Origin: Gammaproteobacteria bacterium
Lineage (GTDB): Bacteria > Pseudomonadota > Gammaproteobacteria > GRL18
Assembly: GCA_027076245.1 (NCBI GenBank)
Contig: JALTKC010000111.1
Coordinates: 1-21,240, forward strand
DNA: 21,240 nt
Reading direction: 5' to 3'
Made by a program: the position numbers and the translations under genes. A model generated the notes under the pieces. That model saw only the letters and a list, made by a program, of their open reading frames with translations. It was not told the DNA's origin and searched no databases. Shown here in pieces: positions 15,060 through 21,240 of the stretch (the stretch's first letter is position 1; the number at the start of each line of letters is the position of its first letter).

Positions 15060-17140
15060 TGCGCCTGATTATTCCAAGTCTTGTAACTGTCTTTCTCGGT
15101 GTATTATCACTGGCTATGCTGTTTTATTATTATTCGGTTGAAAATGAATTCAGAGATAATTATAAAACCATTAACAATGTCTTTAATAGTCTGCAAAAAG
15201 ATCAGGAGCGGATCAGCTACGGTATTTTACAAAGTGCTCTGTTTTCCTATTACAATCAGGATGAAATTGCTCGTGACCGACAGCATTTACTAAACACTGT
15301 AAAGCAACTATCTTCACACCCATTGCTTAAAACCTCCCATTATCAGCCACTTAAAATTCAGTCCGATAAATTACAGGTTCAGGTCAGTGAATACGTTGAT
15401 CTAATTGAATATTATTTAATGCTCAACGCCGGAATAAAAAACTCCAGTGTATTTCTCTCCAGTCAGGAGCTGAAAATAAAACAGTATTTTTCACTGGATT
15501 CTGAAGCAGGAAGACTGTTGCACGATATTATTGCAGATATTATAAAGGTTCGAAGAATGCTGGATATCACTTTTCTAGTGCCCATATCAGCACAGATAAA
15601 ACAATTACAGCAACAATCATTTAAAGGTGAAAAACACCAATTTGTTCAGTCCATCCTGTCTCATGCCCAATTTCTGGAGCATAATTATCCCCAGTATATA
15701 AAAACCTTTTATATGATCATGAATTCTCCCCTGAGAAAGGATCTGGAAAATGCACAGCAACTTTACAGTCAACTGGAAAAAGATGATCAACAATACCTCA
15801 ATACCCTTGCAATATCCCTGTTTGCCCTGATTATGATGGCCGTCATCACCATTAGCTATTTATTAATCACCCTACAGAAAGAAAATCGTAAACTGCTAAA
15901 ACTGCATAATAAGCTTGAATATAATATACGACATGATTCTCTTACCCAGTTACTTAATCGGCATAGTTTTGAAAAAAATATTAACCAGCTAGACCAGCCT
16001 GCTATCCTGCTTATTAATATCAGTGATTTTAAGTTGATCAATGATGTCTATGGTACAGATAATGGCGACCGTATTCTGATAAAAGTCGCTCAACTGCTAA
16101 TGAGTAAATTCAGTAACAAACCGGAGCAATGCTATCGAATTGGCGGAGATGAGTTTGCAGTAGTATTTCCGGGTGAACATAATAATAAAGAATATATCAA
16201 TCAGATCGCCGATGAAATAGACATTTTGCTGACCAACCGAACCTATGACATCGCTAATATTAATTATAGTATCCGTATTTCCATGGCTGTTTCCAATCAA
16301 AGCCCCTTACTGGAAACGGCTGACATGGCATTAAAACAGCTTAAAAACAGACCGACTACGAATCTGCTGCATTATTCAAGCCGTCTGGATGTCAGAAAAC
16401 AGATTGAAGCCAATATCGAAATGACCCAGATCCTTAATGAGGCCTTAAGTGAAAACCGGATCATTCCCTATTTTCAACCTATTATTGATTTAAAAACCAG
16501 AGAAATTGTTAAGTACGAATCTCTGGTTCGCCTACAGCTTAAAGACGGTACATTAATGCCGCCCATTAAATTTCTGCCTATTGCCCAGCAAACCCCTCTT
16601 TATCATGAAATTACCCGGGTTATGATCCACAAAACCATCAGTTATTTTGCTGACAAGGACTATCGTTTTTCCATCAATTTCAGTATGGCGGATCTGGAAG
16701 ACAATGAAATTATCACAATTTTAATGGCCCAGTTTACAGCTTACCCGGATGTTGCCTCCCGGCTGGATATTGAACTGCTGGAAAGTGAGATGTTGAGCAA
16801 TATTGACACTGTAAAAAACTTCATTGCCGAACTGAAAAAACTGGGCTGCGGTATTGCTATTGATGATTTCGGCAGCGGTTATTCTAATTTTACTAATCTG
16901 ACTGATCTGGATCTGGACATTATTAAAATTGACGGTTCCCTGATTAAAAACATCACCACATCCACCCGTCACTACAAAACAGTAACTGCAATTATGGGGC
17001 TGGTTAACGAACTGGGCATTGAAAGTATCGCTGAATTTGTACAGGATGAAGACAGTGCCCAACTACTTGAAAAACTGGGGGTCACTCATGCCCAGGGTTA
17101 TTTCTTCGGTAAACCGGACAGGGAAATTATTGAGCTTTAA
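15059..17140 (+). CDS. Membrane GGDEF-EAL protein, predicted c-di-GMP phosphodiesterase
   Basis: This 693-residue inner-membrane signalling protein has a membrane helix (about 4-26), an all-helical periplasmic sensor region (27-247, no named domain assigned), a second helix (about 249-272), then GGDEF and EAL domains. The GGDEF signature (362-366) is intact, but the upstream metal ligand is Asn320 where active cyclases have Asp (INISDFKLIND), the usual GH is GT, and there is no RxxD inhibitory site. In the EAL domain all catalytic positions are present: Glu487, Asn540, Glu572, Asp602, Asp603, Lys623, Glu659 and Gln679; EAL itself reads ESL. I therefore expect hydrolysis of c-di-GMP, with the GGDEF domain perhaps sensing GTP. 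Translation is coupled to the peroxidase, and the 3' end overlaps the convergent cyclase by 14 bp. Confidence 0.93.
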   Translation: MRLIIPSLVTVFLGVLSLAMLFYYYSVENEFRDNYKTINNVFNSLQKDQERISYGILQSALFSYYNQDEIARDRQHLLNTVKQLSSHPLLKTSHYQPLKIQSDKLQVQVSEYVDLIEYYLMLNAGIKNSSVFLSSQELKIKQYFSLDSEAGRLLHDIIADIIKVRRMLDITFLVPISAQIKQLQQQSFKGEKHQFVQSILSHAQFLEHNYPQYIKTFYMIMNSPLRKDLENAQQLYSQLEKDDQQYLNTLAISLFALIMMAVITISYLLITLQKENRKLLKLHNKLEYNIRHDSLTQLLNRHSFEKNINQLDQPAILLINISDFKLINDVYGTDNGDRILIKVAQLLMSKFSNKPEQCYRIGGDEFAVVFPGEHNNKEYINQIADEIDILLTNRTYDIANINYSIRISMAVSNQSPLLETADMALKQLKNRPTTNLLHYSSRLDVRKQIEANIEMTQILNEALSENRIIPYFQPIIDLKTREIVKYESLVRLQLKDGTLMPPIKFLPIAQQTPLYHEITRVMIHKTISYFADKDYRFSINFSMADLEDNEIITILMAQFTAYPDVASRLDIELLESEMLSNIDTVKNFIAELKKLGCGIAIDDFGSGYSNFTNLTDLDLDIIKIDGSLIKNITTSTRHYKTVTAIMGLVNELGIESIAEFVQDEDSAQLLEKLGVTHAQGYFFGKPDREIIEL

Positions 17141-18767
17141 TTTCCTCAGGCTTGCTTAAAACGGCTTTATTCCGACCGCTTTCTTTAGCCTGGTATAAGG
17201 CAATGTCTGCACGGGACAATATTACGGATATATCCTGATCATTCGGCTGTGCCTGGGATACTCCGAGACTGATGGTGATCATAATTGTATTACGCTTATC
17301 ACGATAAGGTGTCTGCTGAATAGTAAGCCTGATTTTCTCTGCCAGGTTATAAGCCTGCTGCAGATCAGTATCCAGCAGCGCAATGGCAAATTCCTCACCG
17401 CCTATACGCCCAAAAATATCACTGCGGCGCAGACTATCCGCTATCTGATTAACCACATGCTGTAAAACCCTGTCTCCAATATTATGACCATAGGTATCGT
17501 TGACCTGTTTGAAAAAATCAATATCCAGAACAACAAATGACAAAGTCTGACGTTTTCGATGGGATAGTTGCAGATAACGATCGCTCATTTCAAAAAAGTA
17601 TCGGCGATTGGGGATACCGGTCAGTGCATCAATCGTAGCCTGTTTATATAACTTGGTATTGGCTTCTTCCAGTTCTTTGGTTCGCTGCAGTACCATTTCT
17701 TCCAGACGCACATTAGTATCTTTTAATTCATTCACTTTTTCAGCAATTTTTTCTTCCAGTGTGGCATTTAAACGATCCACCTCATTTTTCAGCCTTACGG
17801 GAATAATGGAAAACATATAGGCAATTGGAAAAGAAAACATCAGCACAAAAACTGAAATATATATCATCTGCTGCAGCAGTTCATTCATTTTTAACCTTAT
17901 CTGAACCATCCTGGGCTTGATGATCAGTTTGAGTTTATCTGCATTGTGCAGACTTTTGATCTGGCTGGCATAAAACGATTCTGTCTGGCATTGAGGATTA
18001 TTTAAAATACAGGCTGCGTCTTTTACACCAAAGTCATCCCTGAGATTGTATCCCGTCTTTAAATAATTACCCCAGCGTTTATTTTTATCCGGATGAATCA
18101 GGAAATAACCATTTTTATCAATCAGGTAGATATCAAATACCGGGGAACTACTCAGTTCATCAAGAAATTTACCCATAAACAGATTAATAATAAGAATACC
18201 GTTCACTTCATTATTAAACTTGATCTTTTTGGCAATACGGATAACTGGATTGGGCGGTTGTTCTATTTTTCCATGTTCCATATTGAGATCAATTTTAGAA
18301 AAATAGAGGCTTTCATCCGTATTTATGGCTTCATTAAAATAATAACGCTGCTTTTTGTCCTGCAATTTTTCATCTGGTATAAACTTAATCTCATTGGTAT
18401 TGCCGTTACGCTCCAGTCTCAGCTGCTCCCTGCCCGCCTTATCAATAAAACGGATTTGTATATTTTTTTCAGATGCCAGAGCCAGGGAATAAATAAACGG
18501 ATAGAATTCCTGTTTATAAAACACAGGATCCTTTAGATACATCTGAAAAAAATAGGAGCGCTCTATAGCCGGCAGAGTATATTCCGACTCCTTAAGATAA
18601 TTCTGAATCTTATTATCAAAAGCCTGAAAGCTCTGTTCTGCTTTTTCAATACTGTTTTCTTTTAAGGAAATATCCTGCATTTTAAAAACCAGGATAAGAG
18701 ATACACTGATCAGCAGAATACCAAAGCTGATAAAAGCAAGAACCAGTTTATTACGGAAGGAGATCAT
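17127..18767 (-). CDS. dCache-type membrane diguanylate cyclase
   Basis: The 546-residue protein should make c-di-GMP from two GTP. It has a membrane helix (about 7-29) and a periplasmic double-Cache-like ligand sensor (about 33-295), with the characteristic FDIYLIDKNGYFLIHP block followed by NKRWG. A second helix (about 301-323) and a coiled coil (about 325-375) lead to the GGDEF domain. Catalytic features are complete: LDIDFFKQVNDTYGHNIGD, GGEEF at 456-460, and the inhibitory RRSD (447-450) exactly five residues before it. It is thus predicted active and product-inhibited. The start ATG (18767) has no clear Shine-Dalgarno. It converges on the GGDEF-EAL gene. The sensed ligand is unknown; Cache domains often bind small organic molecules. 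Confidence 0.95.
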   Translation of the reverse strand: MISFRNKLVLAFISFGILLISVSLILVFKMQDISLKENSIEKAEQSFQAFDNKIQNYLKESEYTLPAIERSYFFQMYLKDPVFYKQEFYPFIYSLALASEKNIQIRFIDKAGREQLRLERNGNTNEIKFIPDEKLQDKKQRYYFNEAINTDESLYFSKIDLNMEHGKIEQPPNPVIRIAKKIKFNNEVNGILIINLFMGKFLDELSSSPVFDIYLIDKNGYFLIHPDKNKRWGNYLKTGYNLRDDFGVKDAACILNNPQCQTESFYASQIKSLHNADKLKLIIKPRMVQIRLKMNELLQQMIYISVFVLMFSFPIAYMFSIIPVRLKNEVDRLNATLEEKIAEKVNELKDTNVRLEEMVLQRTKELEEANTKLYKQATIDALTGIPNRRYFFEMSDRYLQLSHRKRQTLSFVVLDIDFFKQVNDTYGHNIGDRVLQHVVNQIADSLRRSDIFGRIGGEEFAIALLDTDLQQAYNLAEKIRLTIQQTPYRDKRNTIMITISLGVSQAQPNDQDISVILSRADIALYQAKESGRNKAVLSKPEEIKAQ

Positions 18768-18969
18768 ACTTTAAGAGTATGAAACAAGGTGTATTTAATC
18801 AAGCGGTTAAGCTTATCTATTGCTTATAATATATACAATATCCTACACATTTTAGTTAAATTATAAAAAATCTTATGATTTAAACTAAAGTATTGATAAG
18901 TGCAGACGCTAAAGCTTTACAACAATTAAATTAACAACATTAACTAACTCTCATTAAGAAGGACTGACA
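18768..18969. other. AT-rich divergent gap between the cyclase and yjfB-like genes
   Basis: This 202-base gap must hold two divergent promoters. TATAAT-like strings are abundant (for example near 18823), so no single assignment is safe. I looked for flagellar sigma-28 (TAAAG with GCCGATAA) and sigma-54 (GG-N10-GC) patterns and found no convincing match. Confidence 0.5.
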
Positions 18970-19149
18970 ATGGACATATCCGGCGTTCAAACTGCAGCCA
19001 TTGCAAGCAATGTCAGCCAGAATGATCCGGTAGGGATCAGTGTATTGAAAAAATCAATGGATATTCAGGCCCAGTCTGCCGTACAGTTGATTGAATCAAT
19101 TCCAAAACTACCTGATAATCTGGGTCAGAACATTAATGTAAAGGTCTGA
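18970..19149 (+). CDS. YjfB-like putative motility protein (59 aa)
   Basis: The short frame begins with an ATG at 18970 preceded by AAGGA with a 7-base gap. It encodes MDISGVQTAAIASNVSQNDP, then VGISVLKKSMDIQAQSAVQL, and ends with LPDNLGQNINVKV. This follows the YjfB_motility pattern: an MDI start, a helix ending in LKKxMDxQ with Gln/Ala-rich continuation, then a Pro-containing linker and a C-terminal LGxxxDV/NV. The family is called putative motility protein from genome context; its molecular function is not established. The protein has no cysteine, signal peptide or membrane segment. It sits alone between the divergent diguanylate cyclase and the convergent sulP gene, close to two c-di-GMP genes. 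Confidence 0.8.
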   Translation: MDISGVQTAAIASNVSQNDPVGISVLKKSMDIQAQSAVQLIESIPKLPDNLGQNINVKV

Positions 19150-19162
19150 TTATTTACCCGCA

Positions 19163-19181
19163 CGGGGGGTATTACCCCCCG
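19163..19181. terminator. G/C-run hairpin between yjfB-like gene and sulP
   Basis: CGGGGGGTA and TACCCCCCG form a perfect stem (six G-C pairs with a TATTA loop in practice) 14 bases after the yjfB-like stop and 30 bases before the sulP stop. No T-tract follows on either strand, so it is at best a weak or Rho-assisted bidirectional terminator, or an mRNA 3'-end protector. Confidence 0.5.
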
Positions 19182-19210
19182 GCTATTCTATCTACTGCAA
19201 ATATGCCTTC

Positions 19211-20764
19211 TTATCCTAACTTATCATCCGCAACAAAATATTTAGGATCTTCAATTACATTCACCTCACACAGGTCACCAGCCTTGGTCAGCAGTTTTCG
19301 GCATTCCGGACTTAAGTGACGCAGATGCAGGCGCTTATGTTCACTTAAATAGCGTTCCGCCAGGGTATCAATGGCTTCAATAGCGGAATGATCTGAAACC
19401 CTGGAATATTTAAATTCCACCACCACATCATCCGGATCATTTTTCGGATCAAATAGCTCCTGAAAGTTGTGTACCGAACCAAAAAACAGCGGCCCATGCA
19501 GTTCATATACCTTGGAATCTTCATTGTCACGGGTGATATTCACCGTAATATGCTTGGCATGATTCCAGGCAAATACCAGCGCCGCAATAATAACACCAAT
19601 AAAGACGGCAATAGCCAGGTTATCCGTAATTACCGTAATAGCAGACACTGAAATCAGAATAAAAGCATCCGTTTTTGGAATTTTATCCAGGATACGGAAA
19701 CTGGACCATTCAAAGGTACCGATAACCACCATAAACATTACCCCCACCAGCGCCGCCAGCGGAATACGGGAAATCAGATCAGAAGTGAACATGATAAAAC
19801 TCAGCAGAAACAGAGCCGCCGCAATACCGGACAAACGCCCGCGACCACCGGCAGTGACATTAATCATGGACTGTCCAATCATGGCACAGCCGCCCATACC
19901 GCCAAAAAAACCGCAGGTTACATTGGCCACTCCCTGCCCCACACATTCCTTATTTCCACGGCCACGGGTTTCAGTCATTTCATCAATCACTGTCAGAGTC
20001 AGCAGAGATTCGGTTAAGCCGATGGCAGCAAAGGCCAGCGAGTAAGGAAAGATAATCACCAGGGTGTCCCATAACTCATTCATAGACCCCATCGGGATCA
20101 TAGGAATATGAAACTCGGGAAAGCCACCGGCGATTGAAGCGATATCACCCACCGTACGGGCCGGTAAATCAAAGCCAATAACCAGAGCTGAAACTGCCAG
20201 AATACCTGCCAGAGGTGCCGGAATGGCTTTGGTATATTTAGGCAGTATATAAATAACGGCCATAGTTAAAGCAATCAGCCCCAGCATGGTCCAGAGCATG
20301 GTGCCTTCCATCCAGACTTTGGCCCCGGTTTCTGGATCAGGTATTTTAAACTGGCCTATCTGAGCCAGAAAAATAACAATCGCCAGACCGTTTACAAAAC
20401 CAAGCATCACCGGATGCGGTACCAGACGGATAAACTTGCCCAACCGCAACACACCAAACAGGATCTGAATCAGCCCCATCAATACCACCGCAGCAAACAG
20501 ATATTCCACCCCATGAATAACCACCAGTCCGGTCATAATAACAGCCAGTGCACCGGTCGCCCCGGAAATCATACCCGGACGTCCACCCAGCGTTGCGGTA
20601 ATCAAACCGACAATAAAAGCTGCATAAAGCCCTACCAGCGGATCAACCTGAGCAACAAATGCAAAGGCAATGGCTTCAGGCACCAGCGCCAGTGCCACAG
20701 TCAGGCCGGACAGTATCTCGGTTTTAACATTACAGGGCTGGTCTTTGGGGCATAGATCAATCAT
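19211..20764 (-). CDS. SulP (SLC26-like) family anion transporter with STAS domain
   Basis: This inner-membrane anion transporter has 517 residues: a membrane domain of the 7+7 inverted-repeat type (about residues 12-405) and a cytoplasmic STAS domain (about 415-505, including LHGPLFFGSVHNF and EFKYSRVSDHSAIEAI). Family signatures are GLTVALALVPEAIAFAF in TM1, LYAAFIVGLITATLGGRPGM with the ISGATGALAVIM pore segment, and TESLLTLTVIDEMTETRGRGNKE. SulP members move sulfate, bicarbonate or dicarboxylates. The sequence does not decide between them, and a bicarbonate role would fit an autotroph only if one were shown. The start ATG is 20762-20764. The gene has its own upstream gap of 134 bases and converges on the yjfB-like gene. 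Confidence 0.93.
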   Translation of the reverse strand: MIDLCPKDQPCNVKTEILSGLTVALALVPEAIAFAFVAQVDPLVGLYAAFIVGLITATLGGRPGMISGATGALAVIMTGLVVIHGVEYLFAAVVLMGLIQILFGVLRLGKFIRLVPHPVMLGFVNGLAIVIFLAQIGQFKIPDPETGAKVWMEGTMLWTMLGLIALTMAVIYILPKYTKAIPAPLAGILAVSALVIGFDLPARTVGDIASIAGGFPEFHIPMIPMGSMNELWDTLVIIFPYSLAFAAIGLTESLLTLTVIDEMTETRGRGNKECVGQGVANVTCGFFGGMGGCAMIGQSMINVTAGGRGRLSGIAAALFLLSFIMFTSDLISRIPLAALVGVMFMVVIGTFEWSSFRILDKIPKTDAFILISVSAITVITDNLAIAVFIGVIIAALVFAWNHAKHITVNITRDNEDSKVYELHGPLFFGSVHNFQELFDPKNDPDDVVVEFKYSRVSDHSAIEAIDTLAERYLSEHKRLHLRHLSPECRKLLTKAGDLCEVNVIEDPKYFVADDKLG

Positions 20765-20821
20765 ATATAATCCGGGAAAATTAACTTAAAAAACAATCAG
20801 TAGCTGTTAGAAAGGGGGCAG

Positions 20822-20827
20822 ATTATA
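20822..20827 (-). promoter_or_regulatory. Candidate -10 box of sulP
   Basis: TATAAT on the minus strand (20827-20822), preceded by a poor -35, would start transcription near 20815, leaving a leader of about 50 bases. The 20765-20898 gap holds nothing else I can identify, and no terminator for the upstream M20 gene is apparent. Confidence 0.35.
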
Positions 20828-20898
20828 CAGATATTGGGCAGTTTTTACCAGATAAATTATTAGCTGATTCTAATAAACTAAATCATAACTGATACCTT

Positions 20899-21240
20899 TT
20901 ATTCCAGACGCATCTGTGTCAGTTTTACCCAGTAGCTGGCACCCGTCGGAAGAATAGCATCATTAAAATTATAGTGGGGATTATGCAGAGAAGCACTCAT
21001 GCCATTGCCAATGGAAACATAACAGCCCCGGCACTCATTAAGTAAAAAGGAGAAGTCTTCCGAGCCCATACTGGGCGGGCTGTCGCAGATAATATTACCA
21101 GAGCCGACAATTTCCTGTGCCGCCAGGGCTGCAAATTCTGTTTCCTGATCGGTGTTAATGGTTGATGGGTAGCGTTTCTGATAGTCAATATCCACAGTTG
21201 CCCCGTAAGCCAGACAGATGGACTCTATCATCTGTGTGAT
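20899..21240 (-). CDS. M20 family amidohydrolase/peptidase, C-terminal part
   Basis: Only the last 113 or so codons are in the window; the frame runs open through the edge at 21240, so the true start is outside. The visible part matches the C-terminus of M20D amidohydrolases (hippurate hydrolase, N-acyl-amino-acid hydrolase, IAA-amino-acid hydrolase group). It shows AYGATVDIDYQKRYPSTINT at the end of the dimerisation domain, then SMGSEDFSFLL with the metal-site Glu/Asp region, and a C-terminal SASLHNPHYNFNDAILPTGA with the conserved His that usually binds metal. The enzyme would remove an acyl group from an N-acylated amino acid. The exact substrate cannot be told. It precedes sulP in the same direction with a 134-base gap. 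Confidence 0.88.
   Translation of the reverse strand: MTQMIESICLAYGATVDIDYQKRYPSTINTDQETEFAALAAQEIVGSGNIICDSPPSMGSEDFSFLLNECRGCYVSIGNGMSASLHNPHYNFNDAILPTGASYWVKLTQMRLE

Noticed and set aside
18890..18969. Flagellar sigma-28 promoter for the YjfB-like gene
   Set aside because: TAAAG occurs twice but is not followed by GCCGATAA at the right distance.
19163..19181. Classical intrinsic terminator
   Set aside because: The stem is strong but no T-run follows on either strand, so it is listed only as a weak terminator candidate.
19211..20764. Firm call as sulfate permease
   Set aside because: SulP members carry different anions and the residues visible do not decide between sulfate, bicarbonate and others.

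Overview
The window is chromosomal DNA of a gammaproteobacterium. The support is the gene set: DksA with the usual gammaproteobacterial N-terminus, GluQRS, SfsA, LolC/LolD, Acs, DUF3579, and a Calvin-cycle-type CbbY phosphatase. The CbbY type and a di-heme cytochrome c peroxidase would suit a redox-active, possibly autotrophic or sulfur-oxidising aquatic bacterium, but no Rubisco or sulfur-oxidation gene is present, so lifestyle and genus are inference. Coding density is high. There is no rRNA, tRNA, CRISPR array, integrase or insertion sequence.

Layout. (a) 6-3554, minus strand: a ferrous iron operon feoA-feoB followed by a YraQ/SO_0444-type metal permease with a Cys-rich tail. A near-consensus FNR-type box lies at -41.5 from a plausible start site. 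(b) 3776-4048, plus: a small arginine-rich protein, followed by an 18-bp tandem repeat that runs into the end of lolD. (c) 4104-8780, minus: a tightly packed five-gene unit cbbY - aminotransferase - sfsA - lolC/F - lolD. It has one LolC/E-type membrane subunit instead of two. (d) 9003-11092: dksA with a clear terminator, a 26-bp perfect-pairing inverted repeat, a divergent DUF3579 gene and gluQ (TTG start). DksA and GluQ, often neighbours, are separated here. (e) 11143-14070, plus: a conserved unknown protein, acs, a dispersed hairpin and a small orphan gene resembling phage DUF2591/ABA-sandwich proteins. (f) 14109-18767: a di-heme cytochrome c peroxidase, translationally coupled to a membrane GGDEF-EAL protein, which meets a dCache-GGDEF diguanylate cyclase tail to tail with a 14-bp overlap. 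(g) 18970-19149: a 59-residue YjfB-type putative motility protein. (h) 19211-21240, minus: a SulP anion transporter and the C-terminal end of an M20 amidohydrolase cut by the window edge.

The most interesting block is 14109-19149. Residue-level reading predicts a complementary pair: the minus-strand protein keeps all cyclase residues and the inhibitory RxxD site, while the plus-strand protein keeps every EAL phosphodiesterase residue but has lost a GGDEF metal ligand. The phosphodiesterase gene overlaps a periplasmic haem peroxidase gene (TAATG), and a YjfB-like gene lies just beyond. A redox- or peroxide-linked c-di-GMP switch is a testable inference, not something the sequence proves.
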